DNA from: Citrobacter freundii
GTDB lineage: Bacteria; Bacteroidota; Bacteroidia; Chitinophagales; Chitinophagaceae
DNA length: 64,000 bases
NCBI GenBank assembly: GCA_003243445.1
Contig: QFQQ01000029.1
Coordinates: 1-64,000, forward strand
Reading direction: 5' to 3'
Shown: one piece after another, positions 28,457-38,124 of the stretch
Numbering within the stretch: position 1 is the stretch's first letter
How the letters are laid out: every line of letters begins with the position of its first letter
The notes under the pieces: model-generated
The model's input: only the letters and a program-made list of their open reading frames with translations
Database searches by the model: none
What the model was told of the DNA's origin: nothing
Position numbers and translations under genes: made by a program

Positions 28457-28900
28457 TTACCTCACAAATACCTGTGTATGTTTATCCATTGCATCGGTCA
28501 GCCAGTGTTCATTGATCATTGCCATGTCCGAAGGGAGCTGATCGGGAGAAAAGAATTTCAGTTCCTGTGTTTCATTATTTGAAAAATTGACAGGGATATT
28601 TCCGGTCAGTTGAACTTCAAAATAGGAAGTAATGTATTGAACCTGTCCGCTGTTATAATGATAGGTTTGTGATTCCGGTGAAGAATAAACGCCGATAAAC
28701 CGAACGATGTTTCCCATTGTATCTGTTTCTTCCCTGATCTCACGAAGGATGGCGTGTTCGATCGTTTCTCCAAACTCCACGTGCCCGCTGATGATGCACC
28801 ATTTGTTCACGTCCTTTCTTTTTTGCAAAAGAATTTCGCCTTTGTCGTTAAAGATTGCGGCAGCAACGGCAGGTAGTATTCTGTGTGTCTTGTCTGTCAT
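28457..28900 (-). CDS. NUDIX hydrolase
   Basis: 147 residues. The Nudix box is complete: GHVEFGETIEHAILREIREET (in pieces, G-x5-E-x7-REIREE-x2), at about 38-60. Such enzymes hydrolyse nucleoside diphosphates linked to other groups. The first part, RILPAVAAAIFNDKGEILLQK, is the usual family opening. The substrate is unknown. It converges on the HEAT-like gene (9 bases between stops). Confidence 0.9.
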   Translation of the reverse strand: MTDKTHRILPAVAAAIFNDKGEILLQKRKDVNKWCIISGHVEFGETIEHAILREIREETDTMGNIVRFIGVYSSPESQTYHYNSGQVQYITSYFEVQLTGNIPVNFSNNETQELKFFSPDQLPSDMAMINEHWLTDAMDKHTQVFVR

Positions 28901-29004
28901 ACCGGATAGAATTGAACAATGAAATTACCGCTTTTATCCGGTGCTTATTAAAAGTAAGTGAGGCAATGGACCAGGGGATACCATCATGAATCCGCTAAAA
29001 TCAC

Positions 29005-29013
29005 TATCTTTCG
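29005..29013 (+). promoter_or_regulatory. Candidate -7 box for the sialate esterase gene
   Basis: TATCTTTCG matches the Bacteroidota -7 element (TAnnTTTG) except for one base and lies 69 bases before the chosen ATG at 29082. This supports the later start over the frame opening at 28986, since it sits inside that longer frame. Confidence 0.35.
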
Positions 29014-29081
29014 CTTTAGTATATGGCCGGAAATTTCCTGCCATTAAACTCATACAAACGATCTTTTGTAAAATGCCAACA

Positions 29082-31049
29082 ATGAAAAAGATTATCGGTC
29101 TTACGGCGTCAATGTTTATGCTTGTAGCTGCGAATGCGGCGGTTAAATTACCAAAATTATTTACAGACGGAATGGTGTTACAGCGGGATAAGCCTATTGC
29201 TGTATGGGGATGGGCTGATCCGAAGGAAAAGGTAACGGTAACGTTGAATAAGCAGACGAAAACAGTGGTGACAGATAAAGCCGGTAAATGGACCCTGATG
29301 CTTTCAGCCGAATCTGCCGGTGGCCCTTACACGCTGAATGTGAAAGGAAAGAATGCGTTGGCAGTTAATGATGTATTGATCGGGGAAGTCTGGATCTGCT
29401 CCGGTCAATCGAATATGGAAATGCCGATCGGTAGCTGGGGATTTATTCAAAATTACCAGGAAGAAATTGCGGAAGCGAATTATCCGATGATCCGTCAGTT
29501 TGCGGTTCCCAAAACCATATCACTTGAACCCAAAGATGATGTTGGGGGAGATGGATGGAAAGTTTGCAGTCCGGCGAATGCTGCAGAGTTCTCTGCAGTC
29601 GCTTATTTCTTCGCGCGCGATCTTTATAAAGAATTGAATGTGCCTGTTGGTTTGATCAATACGACCTGGGGAGGTACAATGGTCGAAACCTGGACGAGCC
29701 GCGAGGCTTATGAGAACAGTCCCGAGTTCAAAGATATGATCTCAAAATTGCCGAAAGTAAACCTGGATGATCTGCAAAAAGAAAAGATGGAACGGACAAA
29801 TGCCAAACTGCAGCAATTGCAGGGTGGTTTGCCGAAACCGGACGAGGTGGCGAATTGGAGCCAGCCTTCTTTCCAGGAGAATGGATGGCGTACGCTGAAT
29901 ATTCCGGGTCTTTGGGAAGAGCAGGAGCCGGGTGATCTTGATGGTATAGTCTGGCTCAGGAGATCTTTCGAAGTGAGTAATGCTGATGCAGGTAAGAAGG
30001 CGGTGATAGAGCTTGCAATGATCGATGATAAGGATGAGTCTTATGTTAATGGAAAGCTGGTCGGTTCAACTGCGTCGTACAATGCAAAACGTAAATATGA
30101 AATACCGGCCGGTGTGTTGAAGGCTGGTAAGAACCTGATCGCAATCCGCATCACAGATGGTGGCGGCGGAGGTGGCTTGTATGGAGATGCTGCTGATCTG
30201 AAGCTGACAGTCGGTGAAAATACCACACCACTTGCCGGTAAATGGTTCTATCGCGTTGAAAAAGTAAGTAAAGAGCAGTCCGGCGTCGGTGCAAATAGTT
30301 TTCCTACATTATTGTTCAATGCAATGATCAATCCGCTGATCCCTTACTCTATCCGCGGCGCGATCTGGTACCAGGGAGAGACAAATGCAGGACGGGCTTA
30401 TGAGTATGGCAAGTCATTCCCTTTGATGATCACTGATTGGAGACAGCGGTGGAAGCTTGGTGATTTCCCTTTCTATTTTGTTCAGCTGGCGAGCTTTGGC
30501 AACAATAATGGGAATAGTGAAAGAGGAAGCACCTGGGCTGAACTTCGTGAGGCGCAATCACAAACCTTGTCTTTGCCAAATACGGGCATGGCGATCACCA
30601 CCGATATTGGTGATACAAAGGATATCCATCCCAAGAACAAACAGGATGTGGGGAAACGGCTTGCTGCGATTGCGTTGAATAAAACGTATCATAAGGGCAA
30701 TCCGTTTATGGGACCGGTTTATGAATCTTCCAAAGTTGAAGGAAATAAAATCATCGTAACATTTTCAAATGCAGATAAAGGCTTGGTGGTAAAAGATAAA
30801 TACGGATATGCAAAAGGGTTTGAGATAGCCGGTGCAGATAAACGGTTTTATTATGCAACCGCGGTAATTGAAGGCAACCGCGTGATACTTTCCAATCCAA
30901 ATGTATCACAGCCCGTGGCAGTAAGATTTGGTTGGGCTGATGATGCGGTGGATGATAATCTGTATAATGCGGAAGGATTCCCGGCGGGACCATTCAGATC
31001 TGATAAGTGGAAGGGGATCACGGAAGGGGTGAAGTACACGATCAATTGA
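29082..31049 (+). CDS. Sialate O-acetylesterase (SASA family)
   Basis: 655 residues from the ATG at 29082, which starts a normal signal peptide (MKKIIGLTASMFMLVAANA). SGNH-type esterase features are the nucleophile motif in EVWICSGQSNMEMPIGSW (near 105-122), IWYQGETNAGRAYEYG and the late DIHPKNKQDVGKRL that carries the catalytic Asp/His pair. A jelly-roll insertion (about 230-390) separates the catalytic halves, as in Bacteroidota enzymes that deacetylate sialic acids or xylans. It likely acts in the periplasm. A clear terminator follows. Confidence 0.9.
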   Translation: MKKIIGLTASMFMLVAANAAVKLPKLFTDGMVLQRDKPIAVWGWADPKEKVTVTLNKQTKTVVTDKAGKWTLMLSAESAGGPYTLNVKGKNALAVNDVLIGEVWICSGQSNMEMPIGSWGFIQNYQEEIAEANYPMIRQFAVPKTISLEPKDDVGGDGWKVCSPANAAEFSAVAYFFARDLYKELNVPVGLINTTWGGTMVETWTSREAYENSPEFKDMISKLPKVNLDDLQKEKMERTNAKLQQLQGGLPKPDEVANWSQPSFQENGWRTLNIPGLWEEQEPGDLDGIVWLRRSFEVSNADAGKKAVIELAMIDDKDESYVNGKLVGSTASYNAKRKYEIPAGVLKAGKNLIAIRITDGGGGGGLYGDAADLKLTVGENTTPLAGKWFYRVEKVSKEQSGVGANSFPTLLFNAMINPLIPYSIRGAIWYQGETNAGRAYEYGKSFPLMITDWRQRWKLGDFPFYFVQLASFGNNNGNSERGSTWAELREAQSQTLSLPNTGMAITTDIGDTKDIHPKNKQDVGKRLAAIALNKTYHKGNPFMGPVYESSKVEGNKIIVTFSNADKGLVVKDKYGYAKGFEIAGADKRFYYATAVIEGNRVILSNPNVSQPVAVRFGWADDAVDDNLYNAEGFPAGPFRSDKWKGITEGVKYTIN

Positions 31050-31579
31050 TCTGATCATATAAATGCTGAAGGTTTGTACAGGTGGGGCTTGGCCGAAACC
31101 TGTACAAACCTTTTGCTTTAATATGGAAGGCATTCATGAATTCGTTGAGGGATCTTTCGTCGCCGTTCTTGCTGTCAGCAGAAAAACAGTACAGGCCGCG
31201 GGTCCCGGCGAAGAATGCGATTTTGGGTCCGATGAAATGGATATAGGAAGGATCTGTTTTTGTTTCGATGGTCCGGGCTCCCGTTGTTTTATTTTCTTTT
31301 ATCTCATCGGTGATTGTCTGAAGTGTTTCTCTGAGATCTTTTTTGAATCGGCTTTGCTAAAAAGCATGAAGATCTCCTTGTAGCCGGAGCGATAAGTTGT
31401 TTCGCCATCGAGACCGGGCGCAGGATCTTTGAAGTTTATCCGTATGATGGCGTCGGCTTTGGCAGGAATAAGCTGGCTGAAGTTGGTTCCTGTGGGGTGG
31501 GCACGTTCTATGATCTTATAGGGATGGTAATGGTGAAGCTTAGGATGGTGAAGATCGTGGTGATGGAAAATAGTTTCAT
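31042..31579 (-). pseudogene. Small secreted protein gene with two frameshifts
   Basis: The ATG at 31577-31579 starts a signal-peptide-like stretch, MKLFSITTIFTILSFTITIP, whose frame stops at 31508. Adding one base near the CCC at about 31520 would join it to YKIIERAHPTGTNFSQLIPAK, then FKDPAPGLDGETTYRSGYKE and FMLFSKADSKK. A second shift at the six-A run (31339-31344 on the plus strand) restores KKDLRETLQTITDEIKEN, then PSYIHFIGPKIAFFAGTRGLY and NEFMNAFHIKAKG. The pieces read as one compositionally normal protein of about 150-175 residues. The true stop may lie before the terminator near 31110. I do not recognise a family. Either the gene is decaying or the assembly lost two bases. Confidence 0.6.
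31071..31114 (+). terminator. Terminator after the sialate esterase gene
   Basis: GGTTTGTACAGGT (31071-31083) pairs perfectly with ACCTGTACAAACC (31098-31110), loop of 14, followed by TTTT. Confidence 0.85.
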
Positions 31580-32413
31580 TTGAAAAGGTTTGGGACGAAG
31601 TTCGGGAAGATATGAGAACAGCAGACCAGTGGTTGAGCAGGTTGAAGAAATTGTTTGTGGATGGATTGGGCAGGGGAGAAGGGATAGGGATATTGCGTCG
31701 CAAAAGATGAGAGGATTTATTGAAGGAGGAAAAAACGGAGATTTGTCAGTTTTTTCCCGCGGAGAGCGTTGTTTTTCCCATGGTTGGATTTTGAATTTGA
31801 GTGAGATTTGAGGACTGATTGATCGGGAATTAGGGGTAGGTTGTTGAATTGTCTCCTGCTGTTTGGGTAGGGATGGTAAGTTGTCGGCTGGGTGAGGCTG
31901 ATGCTTGCTATGCCACTGCATTTCCCAACCGGCCCAATCAAGTCATTTGGTGGTGGAGGCGGGGGAGGGAGCCCATTGGGCGGGCGGAGGGTGGCGGTGC
32001 CTGGACTGCCCGAACAGCGATATGCCCGATGCTTCAGTGAATTCCCATGTAGGCCGGACTTAGACATGTTGCAACCTTATCTCCGACGAGCCGACGGTGC
32101 CGATCTTTTCCCCGCAATTTGTCAGCAATTTTCTCGATATAATTCCGATCGTGCTGATAGACCCGCTGGTTGGCGCGATCCATACCAGTAAATCTATAAT
32201 GCCCATGAAGAAGAAACTGAATCTGTCTTAATTCAATCTGCTATAAACCTTCTTTTGAAATAGTTAGATCTGAAGTAATCTTATCAATATCATTGATCTC
32301 ATCCCAGCCGCTTCCTGGTCTCACCTGACAGCCATTACAACCGAATTATCAATCTAGAAACATTACATCATATACATCAGCCGGCTGTCAAAACCGCCAC
32401 CTTCCTTCACAGC
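31580..32413. other. Degenerate region without an intact gene
   Basis: Frames on both strands are Pro-, Ser- and His-rich or Gly-rich and look like chance readings. A G-rich patch (about 31,950-31,990) gives GGGGGGG or PPPPPPP runs. A stretch on the plus strand, 32,068-32,220, reads plausibly as protein in one frame (PTVPIFSPQFVSNFLDIIPIV and on to KKKLNLS) but has a stop directly before it and no good start. It may be the tail of a lost gene. Confidence 0.45.
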
Positions 32414-33577
32414 TTAATCTTCTTTTTCCCGCATCAACGCCCACAGTCCCAGTGCCGGTCCAATTGCCAGAAACATATAAACGCAGGCGGGATGCAACCA
32501 GTCTTTAAAAACATTGGTAAGCTGTATGCTCACGATCGTGATCGAAAATCCAATACAGTTAACAATAGTCAATGATGAACCTCTCAATGTGGCCGCAGCA
32601 TTCTGCGCAACCATTGTTGAGAATAATGGTGAGTCAGCAATAACAGAAATTCCCCATACAAACAGGAATAGGATCAGCAAAGCGGGGGATGATGAAGTTA
32701 AAAATACAGGCGATAAAAGACAACACACTCCAGAAACCGACAACGCAATCGCAGCAATTTTCTTCGTTCCGAGTTTTGCTGCAATAAGCCCGCTGATCAC
32801 ACAACCCAATCCTCCCGACGCAATGATCAAAAAGGAAAATAACGGGACCTCAAACGCAGCTGACGGATGAAGATCTTTATAGGTTGTCAGCATCACCGGG
32901 ACAAATACCCAAAATGCATATAGTTCCCACATATGACCAAAGTATCCAAGTGCTGCTGCGCGGAACTTTTTATTCCGGAAGCCTGACCAGAATGCAGCGG
33001 GGTTGAACTTTTGCGCCGGTTGCCGGTAAGGCCCGTCCGGCACGAGCAGTAGCATTGCTATGCCTCCTGCTAATGATAATCCCGAAGTGATATAGATGAT
33101 ATCTTCCCAGGGTAATGAACCTGCAAATGATTGCAGCAGGTGAGGAAACGAAGTGCCAAGAACCAATGCACCAACCAGGAATCCCAATGATTTTCCAAGG
33201 CCGGTGGCATAGTGATCTGCAGCTATCTTCATCCCTACCGGGTAAATTCCCGCAAGAAAGAAACCTGTCATTAATCTTAGTACCAATAGTCCCGGACCGT
33301 GTATACCTGGTAATAGTATGGTGAGATTTAACAACGACGCAATCAATGCGGAAGTAAAAAAAACTTTTGATGGGGAAATACGGTCAGCTATACCAAATAT
33401 CGCAAACAACAGTGTTCCGGTAATAAAGCCAAACAGAACAGCACTGCTGAGATGCGCCAGATAACCTGCGTCAAGACCAAAGCCCGCAGCAATTGAAGGC
33501 AGGATGGCGTTGACGGCGAACCATACTGACGTGCAGGATAGTTGCGCTAAAACAATGATGGGCAGCACCTTTTTCAT
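32414..33577 (-). CDS. MFS transporter
   Basis: 387 residues from the ATG at 33577 (the frame opens with a TTG at 33619). There are about 12 hydrophobic segments in two halves. The N-half has LSCTSVWFAVNAILPSIA and, after helix 2, the loop FAIFGIADRISPSKVFF typical of motif A position. The family exports or imports small solutes. There are hints of the nitrate/cyanate-type branch (ILPSIAAGFGL), but the substrate is open. It stands alone; the 190 bases upstream show no clear promoter. Confidence 0.85.
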   Translation of the reverse strand: MKKVLPIIVLAQLSCTSVWFAVNAILPSIAAGFGLDAGYLAHLSSAVLFGFITGTLLFAIFGIADRISPSKVFFTSALIASLLNLTILLPGIHGPGLLVLRLMTGFFLAGIYPVGMKIAADHYATGLGKSLGFLVGALVLGTSFPHLLQSFAGSLPWEDIIYITSGLSLAGGIAMLLLVPDGPYRQPAQKFNPAAFWSGFRNKKFRAAALGYFGHMWELYAFWVFVPVMLTTYKDLHPSAAFEVPLFSFLIIASGGLGCVISGLIAAKLGTKKIAAIALSVSGVCCLLSPVFLTSSSPALLILFLFVWGISVIADSPLFSTMVAQNAAATLRGSSLTIVNCIGFSITIVSIQLTNVFKDWLHPACVYMFLAIGPALGLWALMREKED

Positions 33578-33810
33578 CGGCAGAGTAGATTGTGGCAAAT
33601 CTAAACCAATACTTTTCAAACGCTGAGCTCAACGAAAAAAAATTTCGACAGGATTTGTGCTGAAGTAAGTGAAAAGAGTTGGATTGAAGCGCCCGGAAAT
33701 TGAAAATGTAATTAATCATTACAGACGGAATCGTATAAGGATATTGCTCGCAAAAATTTAGTTTGATACGCAGGTATAAATTAATGGGTAACCATGTGAG
33801 AAGGCTGCCA

Positions 33811-34605
33811 TCACCAGACATGCATAGGCCTGAATACCGGATTTTTTATTTTCTGTGTATACACTGTCAGATCAACGAATTTTACATTGATATTGAGGAT
33901 TTCAGCAGCGGGAATAGCAAGTATCTCTCCTTTGACCGGTTGAGGAGGTCCTGGTTTATTCAGAATGGCGTTGCCATGGGTTGATGTTTTGACGGTTTTA
34001 AAATCTCTTTTTGAAGACTCGGAAAGATATAACCTTTCAAGCGTCTCCCCTGAGCAAATAAAGTCTGTCAGATAGCCTGAGTATAGCATAGTTCCTGAGT
34101 TCGTATTCACAAGAACATCTACAAATACAAGATCAAATGCCTTCTGTATTTTCTTTTCAAGCAGATTTCCCGACCTGAATGCATTGAACAGATACCACCA
34201 ATGGTTATAGATCCGCAATGCCTCCATCGCGCTATGAATTTTTATGCGTTGCAGGTATCTTCTTAAAAGACGCCCGACAATTACAGCGACTATAAGTTGC
34301 GTAAAATTGTAAAGAGAAAAATCAATCAGGTATCTCCGTAAATCTTCATTTGAGCATTTCTCAACAACTGATTCAATTTTTCCTGACAATAGCAGGATCA
34401 CCAGATCCAGCCTGACCGTCTGGTAAAACAGCAAAATACCAGTAGTATGGGCGATCAATGCAAAGATGGTACAGGCCATCATTACTTCCAGCGAGCTCCA
34501 TTGAGGTTTTCCTTTTTGAAACCGTCCATAGCTAAAGGATATATAGAAAGCAACTGGAGGCAACAACAATACAAAAACGATTATCGCGCTAAAAGCTATA
34601 TTCAT
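33811..34605 (-). CDS. Membrane protein of unknown function, Sm/SH3-like tail
   Basis: 264 residues. Hydrophobic segments lie at about 3-25, 42-65 and 105-115, followed by a soluble part. The C-terminal half alternates short strands (GTMLYSGYLTDFI, LERLYLSESSKRDF, EILAIPAAEILNINVKFVDL) in a pattern like an Sm- or SH3-type barrel. I recall this layout from DUF6338-type proteins, but I am not certain of the family. It overlaps the upstream gene by an ATGA, so the two are made together. Confidence 0.7.
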   Translation of the reverse strand: MNIAFSAIIVFVLLLPPVAFYISFSYGRFQKGKPQWSSLEVMMACTIFALIAHTTGILLFYQTVRLDLVILLLSGKIESVVEKCSNEDLRRYLIDFSLYNFTQLIVAVIVGRLLRRYLQRIKIHSAMEALRIYNHWWYLFNAFRSGNLLEKKIQKAFDLVFVDVLVNTNSGTMLYSGYLTDFICSGETLERLYLSESSKRDFKTVKTSTHGNAILNKPGPPQPVKGEILAIPAAEILNINVKFVDLTVYTQKIKNPVFRPMHVW

Positions 34606-34802
34606 CTTTTATCAGTTTCATGATCTATTTTGGCTACATGCGGCCAAAAATTGATAACAAATTCTTGTCCTTCGTATCTGACTATAGCGCCGTTGCCATC
34701 CTTTGTATACGGGCCGTTAATAATTGCCATCGCAATAGCCCGTGCCAGCGGCTTATTCATCAACACCTCCCATCCCAGTTTGGAAATATTTACATTAGAC
34801 AT
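34602..34802 (-). CDS. Small soluble protein coupled to the membrane protein
   Basis: 66 residues (MSNVNISKLGWEVLMNKP at the start, HVAKIDHETDKR at the end). It looks globular, with a helix (LARAIAMAI) and two strands (AIVRYEGQEFVINFW). Its stop overlaps the next start as ATGA, implying translational coupling. No family recognised. It may regulate or partner with the membrane protein. Confidence 0.65.
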   Translation of the reverse strand: MSNVNISKLGWEVLMNKPLARAIAMAIINGPYTKDGNGAIVRYEGQEFVINFWPHVAKIDHETDKR

Positions 34803-34999
34803 GATCGTTCAGATTTTAATACACCTCAAAATTATCTTTATCCTCTTTTTAATCCGAATCAAACGGCATGAGTTTTCCTGAATTTTACCTGTTTTAATAC
34901 CCTTTGATCAGGATGAAAAAACATTGCTAAAACAGAAAAAAACTTTCTTTAGATCATAGTCTATATCGTCAATCAAAAACATAGAATATACTCAAATAA

Positions 35000-35025
35000 A
35001 AAACGGAAGCAATTGCTTCCGTTTT
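35000..35025. terminator. Bidirectional palindromic terminator
   Basis: AACGGAAGCAATTGCTTCCGTT is a perfect palindrome flanked by A-runs and T-runs. It lies 20 bases past the stop of the minus-strand S10 peptidase gene. Confidence 0.8.
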
Positions 35026-35044
35026 TAAATTCAATACATCTTTA

Positions 35045-36583
35045 TTAGTATTTCGCTGGCTGCCCTTTTTCAGGAATAGATTCCAGAATGAATTTTCTCA
35101 GATTCTCATTCGCCGTCGCCAGATCTTCTTTTCTCAGGTACATCATGTGTCCGCTTTTATATCCTTCCCATTTGAGCCGGTCTTTCAAACGCCCGCTCGG
35201 ATCCAGTTGCCACATGCTGTATTTCGCATTGAAATAATCGCAGGCTCCATCATAATAGCCCGACTGAACCAGCAAATGCAGAAACGGATTCTGAGCCATT
35301 GCCTGACGAAGATTTTCGCCCGTGCGATCACCGTTATTGTTCCAGGGTCTCACCGGGCCAAACATATAATACTTCAGGTCTGTTTTATATTTCAACTCAT
35401 CGCGGATATACATGTTGATCGCCGGGGTGAATGCCTGCAACCACGCCGTCAACTCTGCATTATAATCCGGCCCGTCCCCGCCTGTTTGTCTGTCCAGTCC
35501 CTTATATCTTGAATCAAGACGGCCAACTGTAAAGCCCTGGTCGCGCAACAGGTCTTTCCAGAACAGGTTGGTTGAAACGTCAAGGTTGTTTTCGTTTACC
35601 GTTTGTTCTTTCAGCCCGCTGTATCTCGCGATCTTCTGCGCTATGCTTTTACGCTGCGCATCCGTCAGTGAACCTCCGCGCGAAAGCGCCGGCAGCAATT
35701 CATTGATCGTGAAATCTTCCACTTCGGGCAACATCGCTGTCAGCTCTTTTTGCTGAAGATCCGCCGGAAGTTTCTTGTGATACCAGGCTGTTGCCGCGAA
35801 ATAAGGCAGTTTCAGTGCCGCATCAACTGGTCCGCTGCGCGCTATACCAAGTTCAGTCGGCGATACAAGGATCACCCCGTTCAGATACATCCAGTGTGAA
35901 TTCTGCAGCTCCAGTGCCAGGCCGGATACACGTGTTGTTCCGTAGCTTTCCCCGATCAAAAACTTCGGAGAAGCCCATCTGCCTTTTCGTGTAACAAACG
36001 TATTGATCCAATCCGCCAGGTATCGCACATCTTCATTCACCCCAAAAAAACGCGAGGTTGGGATATCCTTATTCGCAGGTCTTGAATAACCCGTATTTAC
36101 CGGATCTACATACACAATATCCGCCACATCAAGAATCGAATGCGGGTTATCCCTCAGTCCAAACGGCTGGATCGGATAGCCTTCATCATCTATATTCAAC
36201 AGACGTGGACCCGTATAACCGATCTGCATCCACACGGAAGCCGTTCCCGGTCCGCCATTGAATGAGATCACCAGTGGCCGGCCCGCTTTGTTCGCCACAT
36301 CATCCCTTTCGAAATAAGTGTAGAACACACCAGCCATCGGTCGCCCTTCTTCGTCCCACACAGGAATTGAACCCGCCTGAGCAGTGTAGGGGATACGCTG
36401 TCCTTTGACCACCACCTCATGTTTGGTCGTGACAGCTGAATCCATCAAAAGTCTCCTGCTGGGCGATATCGGCAGATCATTTCTGGCAGGAGCATCACTG
36501 CTGCCTCCTGCTCTGGGCGCCTGTGCCGTCACTGCCGTAACTGCCATCGCCGAAATGGAAAGGGAAAGAAGAATTTTTCTCAT
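35045..36583 (-). CDS. Peptidase family S10 (serine carboxypeptidase-like), exported
   Basis: 512 residues with a signal peptide (to about 20, AVTAQ). The alpha/beta-hydrolase S10 family is marked by SFNGGPGTASVW (107-118, oxyanion region), the nucleophile motif GESYGTTR (211-218, Ser213), the late QSGYYDGACDYF with the catalytic Asp and YKSGHMMYL with the catalytic His. It probably trims peptides from the C-terminus in the periplasm. It is a single gene with its own terminator. Confidence 0.92.
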   Translation of the reverse strand: MRKILLSLSISAMAVTAVTAQAPRAGGSSDAPARNDLPISPSRRLLMDSAVTTKHEVVVKGQRIPYTAQAGSIPVWDEEGRPMAGVFYTYFERDDVANKAGRPLVISFNGGPGTASVWMQIGYTGPRLLNIDDEGYPIQPFGLRDNPHSILDVADIVYVDPVNTGYSRPANKDIPTSRFFGVNEDVRYLADWINTFVTRKGRWASPKFLIGESYGTTRVSGLALELQNSHWMYLNGVILVSPTELGIARSGPVDAALKLPYFAATAWYHKKLPADLQQKELTAMLPEVEDFTINELLPALSRGGSLTDAQRKSIAQKIARYSGLKEQTVNENNLDVSTNLFWKDLLRDQGFTVGRLDSRYKGLDRQTGGDGPDYNAELTAWLQAFTPAINMYIRDELKYKTDLKYYMFGPVRPWNNNGDRTGENLRQAMAQNPFLHLLVQSGYYDGACDYFNAKYSMWQLDPSGRLKDRLKWEGYKSGHMMYLRKEDLATANENLRKFILESIPEKGQPAKY

Positions 36584-37001
36584 AAAAATTGTTAGTTAAA
36601 GTGAAGCGTCAAGATAAGCAATATTGGGGAAAATGAGGGAGGGAGGATGGACCGCAGACCGCGGATCGCAGACGTTTCATTATAAACGATCTTGTTTTAT
36701 AGGTATGAAAAGACAAAGACTAAATTATAAAAGCTGATCTCGATATTCTACAAACTTCTGTGTTTGCTCCGAAACAATAACACTGTCCGCTCCTGGAGCA
36801 TGGTCGGCGGTCGGCGGTCTGCGGTCGGCGGTCCGTCCTCTACTGATCTCAGAGATTTCTCTACAAGAATAAATTACAAAAGCTCATCTCCGGCATTCAA
36901 CAAACTTCTACATTTGCTCAGGATCGATAATACTGTTCGTTCGTAGATCATGGTCTGCAGTCCGTGGTCCGTCGTCTCTCTTCATCCTTCAACACACAAC
37001 A
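36584..37001. repeat. Duplicated ~95-bp module with GGTCGGC heptamer array
   Basis: Two diverged copies start at 36722 (AAATTATAAAAGCTGATCTC) and 36871 (AAATTACAAAAGCTCATCTC) and run about 95 bases, period about 149. Copy 1 ends in a 7-bp repeat array (GGTCGGC/GGTCTGC, 36802-36837) and copy 2 in a decayed version (36950-36980). No gene is present. The second copy reaches close to the aldo/keto reductase start. Confidence 0.65.
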
Positions 37002-37973
37002 ATGCACTACAGAACATTTGGCAGAACAAATTGGAAAATAAGCGAAGTCGGATACGGTATGTGGGGAATGGCCGGATGGACCGGTTCCGAAGAAAAACAG
37101 GTAAATGAAGCGCTCGACCGGGCAATTGAACTTGGCTGCAATTTTTTTGATACAGCATGGGCTTATGGTGATGGTTTGAGCGAACAGATCCTGAATAAAA
37201 CGATGAGGAGGCATACGGACAAAAAACTGTATGTCGCTACCAAAATACCGCCAAAGAACCGCAAATGGCCGTCCAGGAAAGGCTTTGCGCTGAACGATGT
37301 TTTCCCTGCGGATTACATTGTCGAATACACTGAAAAAAGCCTGAAAAATCTTGGTATTGAAACGATCGATCTTCAGCAGTTCCATGTTTGGGAAGATGAT
37401 TGGGCTAAGATGGATGAATGGAAAGAAGCGATCACACAACTGACCAAACAAGGCAAGGTGCAGGCCTGGGGACTGAGCGTGAACAGATGGGAACCCGATA
37501 ACAGTCTTGAAACGATCAAAACCGGGCTGATCGATAGCGTACAGGTCATCTATAATATTTTTGATCAGGCCCCGGAAGATCATTTGCTGCCGCTCTGCCG
37601 CGAGATGAATATCGGCGTGATCGCCCGCGTTCCGTTTGATGAGGGCACACTTACCGGCACATTTACCAAAGAAACCAGTTTTCCAAAAGAAGACTGGCGC
37701 TCAACTTATTTTGTTCCTGAAAATTTAAATGCAAGCGTTGATCACGCTGACGCGTTAAAACCATTGATACCCGAAGGTATGACCATGCCGGAAATGGCAA
37801 TTCGGTTTATCCTCAGTAACCCGGATATTGCTACCACCATCCCCGGTATGAGGCGTATCAAAAATGTAGAAGCAAATATGGCCGCCGGTGATGGAAAAGG
37901 TCTTAACGCCGCTTTGTTACAGGAATTGAAGGCGCATCGCTGGGATAGAACGCCAACAGAATGGTCGCAATAA
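37002..37973 (+). CDS. Aldo/keto reductase
   Basis: 323 residues, TIM-barrel family using NADPH to reduce carbonyls. The catalytic tetrad is readable: Asp50 and Tyr55 (NFFDTAWAYGDG), Lys81 (YVATKIPP) and His128 (LQQFHVWED). The cofactor-binding C-terminal part includes IRFILSNPDIATTIPGMR. It is close to the YajO/Tas-like general reductases. Substrate unknown. It starts about 20 bases after the intergenic repeat. Confidence 0.92.
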   Translation: MHYRTFGRTNWKISEVGYGMWGMAGWTGSEEKQVNEALDRAIELGCNFFDTAWAYGDGLSEQILNKTMRRHTDKKLYVATKIPPKNRKWPSRKGFALNDVFPADYIVEYTEKSLKNLGIETIDLQQFHVWEDDWAKMDEWKEAITQLTKQGKVQAWGLSVNRWEPDNSLETIKTGLIDSVQVIYNIFDQAPEDHLLPLCREMNIGVIARVPFDEGTLTGTFTKETSFPKEDWRSTYFVPENLNASVDHADALKPLIPEGMTMPEMAIRFILSNPDIATTIPGMRRIKNVEANMAAGDGKGLNAALLQELKAHRWDRTPTEWSQ

Positions 37974-37999
37974 TATTGAACCCGCTGCGCGATACCGGA

Positions 38000-38107
38000 A
38001 TGACAACAAAAGAACAACTTGAAAAGATCATCAATGATCTGCAGCAATTGCCGGCGGGGAAACCGCCGATCATGGGTGTTGTTTCATTGGTACGATATAT
38101 CTTCTGA
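38000..38107 (+). CDS. Possible 35-residue protein downstream of the reductase
   Basis: An ATG at 38000 opens a 35-residue frame (MTTKEQLEKIINDLQQLPAG at the start, SLVRYIF at the end). It follows the reductase stop by 26 bases and ends 17 bases before the stop of the convergent kinase gene. The first half is a good amphipathic helix, so it may be real, but I know no homologue. Confidence 0.35.
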   Translation: MTTKEQLEKIINDLQQLPAGKPPIMGVVSLVRYIF

Positions 38108-38124
38108 CCATGAGACAACATCCA

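Noticed and set aside
31508..32067. Pro/Ser-rich minus-strand frames of 116 to 137 residues
   Set aside because: Low-complexity reading of a G-rich plus strand. Only the last 23 codons of one (the signal-like MKLFSITT part) belong to a real gene.
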